From assembly GCA_015064425.1 (NCBI GenBank), contig SVSF01000019.1, positions 1 through 22,051 on the forward strand: a stretch of DNA of 22,051 nucleotides, read 5' to 3'. This DNA is from Oscillospiraceae bacterium. GTDB taxonomy: Bacteria > Bacillota_A > Clostridia > Oscillospirales > CAG-272. Made by a program: the position numbers and the translations under genes. A model generated the notes under the pieces. It ran no database searches. It was given only the letters and a program-made list of their open reading frames with translations, and was not told the origin of the DNA. Positions 1 through 7,259 of this stretch are shown here, one piece after another (the stretch's first letter is position 1; each line of letters begins with the position of its first letter).

Positions 1-15
1 GGAGTAATATACAAA

Positions 16-492
16 ATGTTTAGAGAATTGACACGAATAAATAAAAAGCTTTCTTTGGAGGAATGTATAAGTATTCTTATAACAGAAAAAAGAGGAGTCC
101 TTTCGATAAATGGAGATGAAGGTTATCCTTACGGAATGCCGATGAACCATTTTTATAATGAGGAAAACGGGAAGATATACTTTCATTGCGGAAAAAAAGG
201 CCACAGAGCAGAAGCGTTAAAAAAGGATAGCAGAGTTTCTTTTTGTGCCTACGATTCCGGATACTGCAATCCGGGTGAGTGGGCGCTCAATATAAAAAGT
301 GTTATCGTATTTGGGAAGATAAAAACAGTGAATGACCCAAACAGGATAGTTGATATTACGACAAAGCTATGTTATAAATTTACACATGATGAGACGTACA
401 TTAAAAAAGAAATCGAACAAAATGCAGAAAAAACATTGCTACTGGAGCTGAGCCCGGAGCATATTTGCGGCAAGTCGGTAAATGAATCGTAA
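16..492 (+). CDS. NimA-like pyridoxamine 5'-phosphate oxidase family protein
   Basis: 158 aa, the usual size for the small split-barrel flavin-binding proteins related to pyridoxamine phosphate oxidase and to NimA-type nitroimidazole reductases. The N-terminal half shows the family pattern: a leader helix, then RGVLSINGDEGYPYGMPMNH (residues 26-45), then YFHCGKKGHRAEAL (55-68), where family members bind the flavin phosphate and where NimA has its conserved His. The end reads LLLELSPEHICGKS, also typical. ATG with GGAG 11 bases upstream at the very edge of the window, so its promoter is not visible. By family it binds FMN or a related cofactor in the cytoplasm and may reduce small molecules; the substrate cannot be read from the sequence. 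It is followed by a separate XRE-type gene on the same strand with a 116-base gap. The family call is firm, a nitroimidazole-resistance role is not. Confidence 0.85.
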   Translation: MFRELTRINKKLSLEECISILITEKRGVLSINGDEGYPYGMPMNHFYNEENGKIYFHCGKKGHRAEALKKDSRVSFCAYDSGYCNPGEWALNIKSVIVFGKIKTVNDPNRIVDITTKLCYKFTHDETYIKKEIEQNAEKTLLLELSPEHICGKSVNES

Positions 493-608
493 TACTACGG
501 TTTGTTGCTTGCAATTATCTCTACAGTGGGTAGATTTCTCCCCAATCAACCTGCGGTATGTGGATTTTTGTTGCTTTTATCTATAAAATATAGAGGGAGG
601 TATAGGAT

Positions 609-1220
609 ATGGACCAAATTAAAATCGGAAGATTTATTGCCGAGAGTAGAAAAAAAGAAGCTCTTACACAAATGCAGTTGGCTGAAAAGCTGGGTATTAC
701 CGACAGAGCAGTATCTAAATGGGAAACAGGAAAATGTCTGCCCGATTCTGCTATTATGCTTGAACTTTGCGATATTTTGAAGATCACAGTAAATGATCTG
801 TTGTGTGGGGAGGCAGTACCAATGGAAAACTACAATAAAGAGTTGGAAAACAATTTACTTGAAATGGTGAAACAAAAAGAGAAAACGGATAAGAGAATGT
901 TGTTGGTAGAGGTAATAATGATAGTTGTGTGTATTCTTCCTATACTTGGGGCAACATTGCTTGTTTCACTTATACCTATGGAAGAAACTATTGGGCTTAT
1001 TGTAGAACTGGCAAGTATAGTTCCTAGCCTTATCGCATTACCCTTTATGCTGAAAATAGAACAGATTGCCGGCTACTATAAATGTACAAAATGCGGTCAT
1101 ATGCAAGTTCCTACGTGTAAAAGCGTTTTTTGGGCAATGCATTTGGGCAGAACCAGATATATACGTTGTGCGGCTTGCGGAAAAAAATCGTGGCATAAGA
1201 AAGTCGTAAGTAAAGAATAG
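609..1220 (+). CDS. XRE-family regulator with two membrane segments and a C-terminal zinc ribbon
   Basis: 203 aa. Residues 6-61 form a Cro/C1-type helix-turn-helix: IGRFIAESRKKEALTQMQLA, then KLGITDRAVSKWETGKCLPD and LCDILKITVNDLL. A charged linker follows, then two hydrophobic stretches at about 97-121 and 129-150, then a short cytoplasmic zinc-ribbon-like tail with cysteine pairs C159/C162 and C187/C190. So the DNA-binding head is tethered to the membrane. ATG preceded by GGGAGG (595-600) 8 bases upstream. A TATAAA-like -10 lies at 582-587 but I see no convincing -35. A strong bidirectional terminator follows at 1233-1260. XRE proteins with a membrane tail are common in Firmicutes; the metal-ribbon tail suggests it might sense the membrane, redox state or metal, which is inference. 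Targets unknown. Confidence 0.85.
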   Translation: MDQIKIGRFIAESRKKEALTQMQLAEKLGITDRAVSKWETGKCLPDSAIMLELCDILKITVNDLLCGEAVPMENYNKELENNLLEMVKQKEKTDKRMLLVEVIMIVVCILPILGATLLVSLIPMEETIGLIVELASIVPSLIALPFMLKIEQIAGYYKCTKCGHMQVPTCKSVFWAMHLGRTRYIRCAACGKKSWHKKVVSKE

Positions 1221-1232
1221 ATCATACTAAGA

Positions 1233-1260
1233 AAAACGGCACCTTAAAGGGTGCCGTTTT
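1233..1260. terminator. Bidirectional intrinsic terminator
   Basis: Perfect 11-bp stem: AAAACGGCACC (1233-1243) pairs with GGTGCCGTTTT (1250-1260) around a 6-base loop. The flanking A-run and T-run let it work on both strands. It lies between the convergent XRE gene (stop at 1220) and the AraC-type gene (stop at 1265), so it can end both transcripts. Confidence 0.9.
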
Positions 1261-1264
1261 GCAA

Positions 1265-2062
1265 TTATAAGGACAGACGTTTTCTATAGTCGCTTGGTGA
1301 GATCTTCTCATGCTTTGAAAAGAATTTTGAAAAAGCCAAAGAATCATAATATCCTACAGCTTGTGCTACTTCTGTGATGGAAAGAGAGGTCTCTTCAAGT
1401 AATGCCTTTGCCTGATTCAATCTGTATTCGTTTATATACTGTTTGGGTGATCTTCCGCAGCGTTCAGTAAATATCTTAAAGAGATATACTTGGCTGACTC
1501 CCAGTTCTTTTGCAATTTCAGAAACGGAAAGATCCCCTGAATAACTGTTTTCGATAATGCTTTTTGCATGCCTGAAATAGATGTCTGTACTTTTTACAGT
1601 ATTTATGCCTTGTCCTTTAAGGCTTTGATATTTGAAAAAGTTGATAAATATTTCGTGCATTTCGAAGGGGTCGAGCATTGCTCTGTCAAAGGAACACAGT
1701 TTTTTCACCGTACTCTCGATCTTCTGAATATGGTTGTATTCAAATATACCGCTTGCCGGATCGGCGTAATAATAAGGCAACAGTTTTTCCATATCATTTC
1801 CTTCTGCCATAAACCAGAATAGTTTCCAAGGTTCTTCTTTATCTCCGTAATACTCTTCGAGTTGTCCCGGTCTTATGATAAATCCATGACCTTTTGTGAC
1901 GGGATTCCCGTTAAAATATCCTTTACCATCGGTAACGTAATGTATGATGTAATAAGTCCTTTTTGCCGGACCGTAAGCGGTAACAGACTTTTCGTCGCTG
2001 TACCCCATATTGATAATGCTGAAGGAGAGCGGGGAAGGAACTGAATAGATAGAAATGTACAT
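1265..2062 (-). CDS. AraC-family transcriptional regulator
   Basis: 265 aa, the typical length for an AraC regulator with an N-terminal cupin sensor (AraC_binding type) and a C-terminal double helix-turn-helix. The sensor spans about residues 1-150 and includes FIIRPGQLEEYYGDKEEPWK, the usual pattern after the sugar-binding barrel. The DNA-binding part is about 165-262: LSVSEIAKELGVSQVYLFKI, GRSPKQYINEYRLNQAKALL, then SITEVAQAVGYYDSLAFSKF and ISPSDYRKRL. Start ATG has an AGGTAGG ribosome site on the minus strand, with rather long spacing. It is transcribed away from the glycyl radical enzyme gene, 152 bases apart, and their promoters touch. In this family such divergent pairs usually mean the regulator activates the neighbour in response to its substrate or a related sugar; that is inference here. 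Ligand unknown. Confidence 0.93.
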   Translation of the reverse strand: MYISIYSVPSPLSFSIINMGYSDEKSVTAYGPAKRTYYIIHYVTDGKGYFNGNPVTKGHGFIIRPGQLEEYYGDKEEPWKLFWFMAEGNDMEKLLPYYYADPASGIFEYNHIQKIESTVKKLCSFDRAMLDPFEMHEIFINFFKYQSLKGQGINTVKSTDIYFRHAKSIIENSYSGDLSVSEIAKELGVSQVYLFKIFTERCGRSPKQYINEYRLNQAKALLEETSLSITEVAQAVGYYDSLAFSKFFSKHEKISPSDYRKRLSL

Positions 2063-2090
2063 TTAATGTTTCACCTACCTTTTAGTTAAG

Positions 2091-2120
2091 AATTTACCAT
2101 ATAAAGTATTGATTTGTCAA
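2091..2120 (-). promoter_or_regulatory. Sigma-A promoter of the AraC-type gene
   Basis: On the minus strand, TTGACA (plus positions 2115-2120) is followed by 18 bases and TAAATT (2091-2096), with a TG one base upstream of the -10 (extended -10). It points into the AraC-type gene. The -35 directly abuts the -35 of the opposite promoter at 2121. Confidence 0.55.
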
Positions 2121-2149
2121 TAGACATCGGAGTGCGTTTTTGTTAAAAT
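2121..2149 (+). promoter_or_regulatory. Sigma-A promoter of the glycyl radical enzyme gene
   Basis: TAGACA (2121-2126), 17 bases, TAAAAT (2144-2149), with TG at 2141-2142 giving an extended -10. It lies about 65 bases upstream of the likely start codon and is back to back with the promoter of the divergent regulator. A 4-bp inverted TGTC-AATA-GACA element spans the two -35 boxes. Confidence 0.55.
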
Positions 2150-2214
2150 GATAATAAATAAGGCGAAGAACGGCTTTGCCGATGTATCAAGTCTATCGAA
2201 AGGTAGTTTTTATT

Positions 2215-4197
2215 ATGAATATAAGCGAACGTTTTATGTCTATGGGAGAGGCATTTGCCGCGGGAATGTATGAGGAGACTGACCGCAGTCTCTTTTACAG
2301 AAAGGCTCTGGGACTCAGAAGATATTTCGAAAATATAAGCTTACCCCAATACAAGGGAGAATATCTCTATCCATCCGGTCCCCGTCACGAGACTATGATG
2401 GTGGGAAATTACTATTGGAACGGCTTTAATTATAATTATGGGGCTATGCATGCGCACGACCCCGAACTCGCAAATATGATAGCAAATGATTTTTGTCGTT
2501 ATCATGCTACCGTTCCGATGGAGCATTCCGTAGGTGCGGGACCTCTTTATACACACTCTTTCCCTCATTATGAACGTATAATTGCAGAGGGATTTGATTC
2601 CTATGAAGAACGTATTGCGAAGATCGAAGACGAGGATATGCGCGAAGGACTTCTTCACCTTACTTCCGGAATAAGAACTTATGTTAAGAGATGTGTTGAA
2701 TATCTTGAAAGTGTTTCAGCAGATCAAAAGCTTATAGATGCTCTCAAAAGAGTTCCTATGAAGCCTGCTGAAAACATTTATGATGCTATAGTTTGCTGGA
2801 ACTTTATATTCTATCTCGACTGCTGTGACAACGTAGGCTGTCTAGCTTCGGGTCTTATGCCTTACTATAAGGGAGAGAATGTGGTCGAAGTGCTTAAAAA
2901 CTTCTACGATAACGTTGATGCAAACACGGGTTATTCAATGGCTCTCGGTATAGATTATTCACCTCTTACCATCCAGTGTCTTGAGGCTGTCAAGGGAAAG
3001 AGAAAGCCTCAGATAGAGCTTTTTGTAAACCGTGATACTCCAGATGAGATATGGAAAAAGGCATTTGAGGTAGTAAGGACCAACGGCGGTCAGCCTGCAT
3101 TCTACAACCACGATGCTATCCATTGCGGTCTTATGAAGCGTTTCCCCTCCATCACGGAGACGGATATAAAGAAATTCTGCGGAGGCGGATGCACCGAGAC
3201 AATGCTTGCAGGACTTTCGAACGTAGGCTCTCTTGATGCAGGTATCAACCTTGCGCTTATCCTTACTCAGGTAATAAACGAAAAGCTTGAAATATCCGAA
3301 AGCTACGAGCAGTTCTACTCCTACTTTATGGAAGAGACCCGCGCCGTAGTTGATATGGTAACAAGAGAAATATCCAATTCCCAGAAGAACCGTGCCGAGC
3401 TTAATCCTCTGCCTATGCGTACCCTCCTTATTGATGACTGCATAGATAACGGTAAGGACTTCAATAACGGCGGAGCAAGATATATGTGGAGCATTATCAA
3501 CTTTGCTGGAATGATAAATGTTATAGATTCTATGCTCGTTATCAGAGATCTTGTGTTCAGACAGAAGCGCTACAGCGCATCTGAGCTTGTGGGATTTTTG
3601 AAGGCGAACGATGAGAAGTTCCTCGAGGAAGCAAAGAACCATCCCGTAAGCTTCGGACACGATGACGAGGATGCGGATACAGTCGCTCACGAGATAAGCC
3701 GCGAGATATACTCTATGCTTGACGATAAGATGCCTTATTTCGGACTCGGTTTTATTGCGGCATCAATTCAGTTTAATACAGCTGCATCCGCAGGCGCGGG
3801 CGTAAGTGCTACACCCGACGGAAGAAAGAGCGGAGCTCCTCTCTGTGATTCCATCGGTCCTATCTTCGGTAAGGCTGTTAAGGGTCCTACGGCTCTGCTT
3901 AAGAGTTCTACCTCACTTGAATTGAAGAAGGCTCTCGGAACTCCCGTTCTCAACTTTACGGTAAATCCCAACTTTGACGATGAAGTGCTTAAAGGTCTTA
4001 TTCTCGGATACGTAGAACTTGGCGGTATACAGATGCAGATAACCTGCGCTTCAAGAGAAATGCTTGAGGAGGCATATGCCGATCCGAATAAGCACAGAAA
4101 TCTCATTGTGCGCGTAGGAGGATATTCCGAATACTTCTGCCGACTTCCCGACGACCTTAAGAGAGTCGTTATGGAACGTGCCGTGCATCTCGGATAA
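2215..4197 (+). CDS. Glycyl radical enzyme (pyruvate formate-lyase family), substrate unknown
   Basis: 660 aa from ATG 2215, which has GAAAGG about 10 bases upstream; an in-frame TTG at 2176 and ATG at 2182 lack a ribosome site. Catalytic cysteine is C326 in GGGCTETM, with Glu two residues later (CxE), as in glycyl radical dehydratases, decarboxylases and CutC rather than true pyruvate formate-lyase (CC motif). Other family blocks are FNNGGARYMWSIINFAG, the ATPDGRKSGAPLCDSIGP segment, and the C-terminal radical loop RVGGYSEYF with the radical glycine at residue 636. By family it is a cytoplasmic, oxygen-sensitive enzyme whose glycyl radical makes a thiyl radical on the Cys. It is about 100 residues or more shorter than PFL or glycerol dehydratase. 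No radical-SAM activase is nearby, so it must be activated in trans. Divergent AraC regulator upstream, terminator downstream. Not assignable to a reaction. Confidence 0.9.
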   Translation: MNISERFMSMGEAFAAGMYEETDRSLFYRKALGLRRYFENISLPQYKGEYLYPSGPRHETMMVGNYYWNGFNYNYGAMHAHDPELANMIANDFCRYHATVPMEHSVGAGPLYTHSFPHYERIIAEGFDSYEERIAKIEDEDMREGLLHLTSGIRTYVKRCVEYLESVSADQKLIDALKRVPMKPAENIYDAIVCWNFIFYLDCCDNVGCLASGLMPYYKGENVVEVLKNFYDNVDANTGYSMALGIDYSPLTIQCLEAVKGKRKPQIELFVNRDTPDEIWKKAFEVVRTNGGQPAFYNHDAIHCGLMKRFPSITETDIKKFCGGGCTETMLAGLSNVGSLDAGINLALILTQVINEKLEISESYEQFYSYFMEETRAVVDMVTREISNSQKNRAELNPLPMRTLLIDDCIDNGKDFNNGGARYMWSIINFAGMINVIDSMLVIRDLVFRQKRYSASELVGFLKANDEKFLEEAKNHPVSFGHDDEDADTVAHEISREIYSMLDDKMPYFGLGFIAASIQFNTAASAGAGVSATPDGRKSGAPLCDSIGPIFGKAVKGPTALLKSSTSLELKKALGTPVLNFTVNPNFDDEVLKGLILGYVELGGIQMQITCASREMLEEAYADPNKHRNLIVRVGGYSEYFCRLPDDLKRVVMERAVHLG

Positions 4198-4205
4198 CAA
4201 TTTAT

Positions 4206-4240
4206 GGACGTTTTCCCAAGCGGAAAACGTCCTTTTTTTT
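4206..4240 (+). terminator. Intrinsic terminator after the glycyl radical enzyme gene
   Basis: Perfect 11-bp stem GGACGTTTTCC (4206-4216) / GGAAAACGTCC (4222-4232), 5-base loop, then eight T (4233-4240). It starts 9 bases after the stop codon. Confidence 0.95.
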
Positions 4241-4279
4241 ATTTGATAGTATATGGCGAAGCTTATATGATGGATGAAA

Positions 4280-4329
4280 TTTGTGTAAAACGTAAAAAAA
4301 TGTTTTGTTTTATTGACATTTTACACAAA
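4280..4329. promoter_or_regulatory. 11-bp inverted repeat around the -35 box (possible operator)
   Basis: TTTGTGTAAAA at 4280-4290 and its exact reverse complement TTTTACACAAA at 4319-4329, 28 bases apart. The right arm begins one base after the TTGACA box and fills most of the -35/-10 spacer; the left arm lies just upstream. Arms this far apart and without a following T-run do not look like a terminator. The layout fits a regulator that binds two half sites and blocks the promoter. The regulator is unknown. Confidence 0.45.
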
Positions 4330-4341
4330 GGCTCATATAAT
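4313..4341 (+). promoter_or_regulatory. Consensus sigma-A promoter of the 3D-domain gene
   Basis: TTGACA (4313-4318), exactly 17 bases, TATAAT (4336-4341): both hexamers match the consensus perfectly. Predicted start of transcription about 4348, leaving a leader of about 20 bases before ATG 4369, with AAGGAG at 4355-4360. Confidence 0.9.
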
Positions 4342-4368
4342 TGGTCAGTAGTCTAAGGAGATGATATT

Positions 4369-5271
4369 ATGGGTATGGGCTCCGCAAAAAAGACAGTAAT
4401 ATTTGTAGCCGCATTTTTTTTAATTATAATATTGCCGCTTTTAGTTATTGATGCGATATCGGAATTAAAAGCAAAAGAAGACATAGATGGATCCGAGGAT
4501 AATGCGGAAAATATTCCACTGTATTGCAACGTGGATATACGAACCAAAGAAAGAGAGTGGGAGTATGAGCTTCCTTCGGGCATCAATGCAGAAGAAGCTT
4601 TAAAAATGTGCGGAATTGAATTTGATGCCAACGATATATTAAGCTGCGGAAGAGATCACTTAATAAACGAGGATACGGAGATACGTCTTACGTACGTTGA
4701 CGCTGAGGCGTTTACGTATACAGAGACCGTTGCTTTTGATACCGTATATCTTGAAGTGCAGGATATTCCCAAAGGAACCGCTGAACTTGTATGCGAGGGA
4801 GAGACCGGAACGGACATAATATATTCCGAGATCGAATATCACGATGGGATAGTATATACCGAGAATTTTATTAAACGCGAGACGGTAAAGAAGCCGGTTG
4901 ACCGAGTGGTGCGCATAGGTGTGGGCGGAAGTTTTATCGGAAATGACGGTCAGGTACACGACTATTCGTACTACATTGATATGGTAGCTACTGCATATTA
5001 CGGATCGGGATATACCAAAAGCGGAAAATGGGTGAGACCCGGTATGATAGCCGTAGATCCCAGAGTGTTGGATCTCGGTACAAAGGTGTACCTTACAGGG
5101 GAGTTTAAGGATTATGGGGTCGTATCCTGCGAAGATACGGGAGGCTTTATAAAAGGGAAGCGTATAGATATTTATATGCTCACTCTCGAAGAGTGTTGTG
5201 AGTTCGGAAGACGTAATATGCGCGTATATATTCTCGAGGATCAGGAAAAATACAGTTATGTTACAGAATAA
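4369..5271 (+). CDS. Membrane-anchored G5 and 3D domain cell-wall protein (YabE-like)
   Basis: 300 aa. An uncleaved-looking signal anchor at about residues 8-30 (VIFVAAFFLIIILPLLVIDA) puts the rest outside the membrane. A G5-type domain lies at about 110-185, ending in NFIKRETVKKPVDRVVRIG. The 3D domain follows at about 205-290, with its three acidic residues all present: D230 (IAVDPRVLDLGTKVYL), D256 (EDTGGFIKGKR) and D267 (RIDIY). The 3D fold resembles the MltA lytic transglycosylase barrel, and such proteins (YabE, YocH, Rpf-like) act on peptidoglycan; activity here is inferred. ATG with AAGGAG 8 bases upstream. It has its own consensus promoter with a possible operator and a terminator right behind, so it is a single-gene transcript. 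The DUF348 repeats and LysM domains found in some relatives are absent. Confidence 0.88.
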   Translation: MGMGSAKKTVIFVAAFFLIIILPLLVIDAISELKAKEDIDGSEDNAENIPLYCNVDIRTKEREWEYELPSGINAEEALKMCGIEFDANDILSCGRDHLINEDTEIRLTYVDAEAFTYTETVAFDTVYLEVQDIPKGTAELVCEGETGTDIIYSEIEYHDGIVYTENFIKRETVKKPVDRVVRIGVGGSFIGNDGQVHDYSYYIDMVATAYYGSGYTKSGKWVRPGMIAVDPRVLDLGTKVYLTGEFKDYGVVSCEDTGGFIKGKRIDIYMLTLEECCEFGRRNMRVYILEDQEKYSYVTE

Positions 5272-5275
5272 AAAG

Positions 5276-5326
5276 TTCTCCGTGAGGAATCTGACCTTTG
5301 GTCGTTCCGCATGGAGAATTTTTTTT
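5276..5326. terminator. Bidirectional intrinsic terminator between convergent genes
   Basis: Left arm 5276-5289 (TTCTCCGTGAGGAA) pairs with 5305-5318 (TTCCGCATGGAGAA), 14 positions with one G-T pair and one A-G mismatch; the loop holds a small inner hairpin GACC-TTT-GGTC. Eight T follow on the plus strand (5319-5326); on the minus strand the stem is followed by CTTTTTA. It can therefore end both the 3D-domain gene and the minus-strand MoxR operon. Confidence 0.85.
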
Positions 5327-5401
5327 GATTATCGGATCTTTACGGGAAGAAGCTTCGGCATAGTTGCAATGAGGCGTCGTTCTTTGCATTCCGAACAGAG
5401 T

Positions 5402-6070
5402 TTATTTAAGCTTTACTATTACCGCCATACGGTTTATGTCGTCGTTACTTATATTTTCTCCTGCACCGTAGCGAGCATCGGAATACAAGCTTACAAGCTC
5501 TTTTTCGCTGTCGTTTGAACAGAGAGTACGGGACAGCTCATCGGGTGTTTCCGTTCTTTTGAACTTAGCTCCGCTTCTTATTTTTGACAGAACGAATTTT
5601 ACGTAGATAAAACGCATTCTTTCGCAGTTATCGGCAAGGCTTCCATATCGGGGAAGCTTTTTAAAGCTTTTGGTATTCTTGCTCCGACTTTCCTTGCGAT
5701 ATCTGATGAAGCTGCGTTCATCCTCACCGCCAATACCTCTTTTGGCACCGGGGACTCCGAAAAAGCGCTTCACCTTGTTACCGAATATGCCGAATCTTTT
5801 TCCAAGCTCCTTGAGCCACGAACCCGCACGGGTCTTTATCTTTGTAAAAAGTGTACGCTTAAGGTATTTGATGAAAAAGTGAAGGGATACGAGTGCGACT
5901 GCGGCGGCAAGTACGGCAATGGCGTCGCAGGCGTTTTTGTTTAGCCTATCCGAAAGCAGAAGCGAGCATTGATAAATAAGCGTGGCAACAAGAATGAGTA
6001 TAAATGATGTTACGATATCGCGGTTTTCTTTTATCTTTTTAATGAGCGACTTAAATAGCAAGTTCTTCAC
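5402..6070 (-). CDS. Two-helix membrane protein with DUF4129-like C-terminus
   Basis: 222 aa, GTG start, overlapping the end of the DUF58 gene by 20 bases, so probably translationally coupled; AAAGGCAGG sits just before the GTG. Two hydrophobic helices lie at about residues 19-40 (IVTSFILILVATLIYQCSLL) and 46-67. A very basic stretch with many Arg/Lys follows, then a soluble tail with ETPDELSRTL and a later LYSDARYG-like element and an acidic ISNDDINRM, the pattern seen at the C-terminus of DUF4129 proteins. DUF4129 is usually the tail of a transglutaminase-like membrane protein coded after MoxR and DUF58. Here there is no transglutaminase core, so only the membrane and tail part is present. 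Function unknown; operon context suggests it is the membrane partner of the MoxR/DUF58 pair. Confidence 0.7.
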   Translation of the reverse strand: MKNLLFKSLIKKIKENRDIVTSFILILVATLIYQCSLLLSDRLNKNACDAIAVLAAAVALVSLHFFIKYLKRTLFTKIKTRAGSWLKELGKRFGIFGNKVKRFFGVPGAKRGIGGEDERSFIRYRKESRSKNTKSFKKLPRYGSLADNCERMRFIYVKFVLSKIRSGAKFKRTETPDELSRTLCSNDSEKELVSLYSDARYGAGENISNDDINRMAVIVKLK

Positions 6071-7223
6071 CTGCCTTTAAAACACTGCCTGTACCGGGCT
6101 CTCTTCCGAGGTGAATAAATTCCACGTTGTTGTTTAAATTTTTGAAGTATTCAAGCCTTTCCGATACCTCGGAGCTTATAGTATTGCTTATAAATATGAT
6201 GTCAGAATTACTGATGGTGAGAGAGTTTCCGAGCCCCAAAAGGGCATAAGGAGAGATACCTTCTCTCGGACGTATCTTTGCCATTTCCATAAGTATTTCT
6301 TTGAGATGCATTTCACCGCTTTCCACGGGGAAAAAGATGCTTTGGTTTCCTTCTGTTGTAGTACAGTTTGCGGCGAAGCCCGCTCTGTACCCGTTATAAA
6401 GGGCATCGTGTATCAGCGCAGATGCGAAGGAAAGTCCTTCCTCCATCATTTCTTCGTATTCCAGGGTAGTCATAGATTCTCCCGGGGAGAGGGCAAAGTT
6501 AAGATAAAGCATCATAATTCGGCTTGAGGAATGGTCTCTGTTGTTGACCCGTATCCCGCTGCCGCCTGCATAGGCACTTTTTGCCGTTGCTTTAAAATTT
6601 ATGATATTGAAAGGGTCACCGGGGCAGTAATCTCTTATACCGCTTAGTGAAAAGGGATCTTCTATAAGCCTTCTGCGGGATAAAAGTTCACCCTGAAGAA
6701 TACTTGAGGGGCGGGAAAGATCTTTTGTATCTATCAGCTTCGGGTATACGTACAGTTCCGCTTTAGAGTTTACGTTTACAGAAAAATTCCCCTTGCATAT
6801 ATCTACCGACTCAAGAGTATAATGACCGCGCTTTAAGCACTTTACTTTATGCCGTCTTATTATTTGCATATAGGGCAGAAGGTGGAAGCGGCTCTTTATC
6901 AGCTGCATACTGTGAACGTGGTTTCCGAAGGCTCCGTCAATATCAAGCTCGGGGAACATATAGGACTCCACGTCAACGAAAAATATGGGAAAAATGCTTC
7001 TGTTATAAATTGTTTCGGTAAAGGTAAGCTCTTCCGATTCATACACTCCCGTTTCCTCAAATTCTCTTTTGTACGTCAGAAGGGAAAGGGTCCTTCTGTC
7101 AAGATGCCTTACAAGAAGAACGATGCCTACAATTAAAAGAATTGCAAGTAAAAGGACGCCCACATAGGAAAAGAAGCGAGCAAGCGCCTCAGAATTGACG
7201 ATAGCGTATATCAGATCAGTCAT
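6051..7223 (-). CDS. DUF58 domain membrane protein
   Basis: 390 aa. One strong membrane helix at about residues 18-39 (SYVGVLLLAILLIVGIVLLV), then an extracellular- or cytoplasm-facing beta-rich region, then the DUF58 signature SGIRDYCPGDPFNIINFKAT with TAKS (about 194-216) and a VWA-like C-terminal part. Family members generally carry the invariant R-[DE]-Y-x-x-G-D pattern, which is present here as RDYCPGD. Function in most bacteria is unclear; it nearly always travels with a MoxR ATPase, and some systems affect envelope stress, sporulation or protein assembly. ATG with AAGGAG 8 bases upstream on the minus strand. It lies 36 bases after the MoxR gene and overlaps the next gene, so the three form one operon. 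Confidence 0.9.
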   Translation of the reverse strand: MTDLIYAIVNSEALARFFSYVGVLLLAILLIVGIVLLVRHLDRRTLSLLTYKREFEETGVYESEELTFTETIYNRSIFPIFFVDVESYMFPELDIDGAFGNHVHSMQLIKSRFHLLPYMQIIRRHKVKCLKRGHYTLESVDICKGNFSVNVNSKAELYVYPKLIDTKDLSRPSSILQGELLSRRRLIEDPFSLSGIRDYCPGDPFNIINFKATAKSAYAGGSGIRVNNRDHSSSRIMMLYLNFALSPGESMTTLEYEEMMEEGLSFASALIHDALYNGYRAGFAANCTTTEGNQSIFFPVESGEMHLKEILMEMAKIRPREGISPYALLGLGNSLTISNSDIIFISNTISSEVSERLEYFKNLNNNVEFIHLGREPGTGSVLKAGEELAI

Positions 7224-7259
7224 TTTGCGGACTCCTTTCTTTAAATTTGCCTAGTTTTA

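Noticed and set aside
493..608. Promoter for the XRE gene at about 559-587
   Set aside because: A TATAAA-like -10 is present, but no acceptable -35 lies at the right distance.
2176..2214. Upstream TTG/ATG starts (2176, 2182) for the glycyl radical enzyme
   Set aside because: No ribosome binding site precedes them, and the extra residues do not resemble the family N-terminus. ATG 2215 has GAAAGG at a workable distance.
2341..4106. Long minus-strand open frames inside the glycyl radical enzyme gene
   Set aside because: They lie opposite a gene with all family motifs, have no recognisable domain and no ribosome sites of their own.
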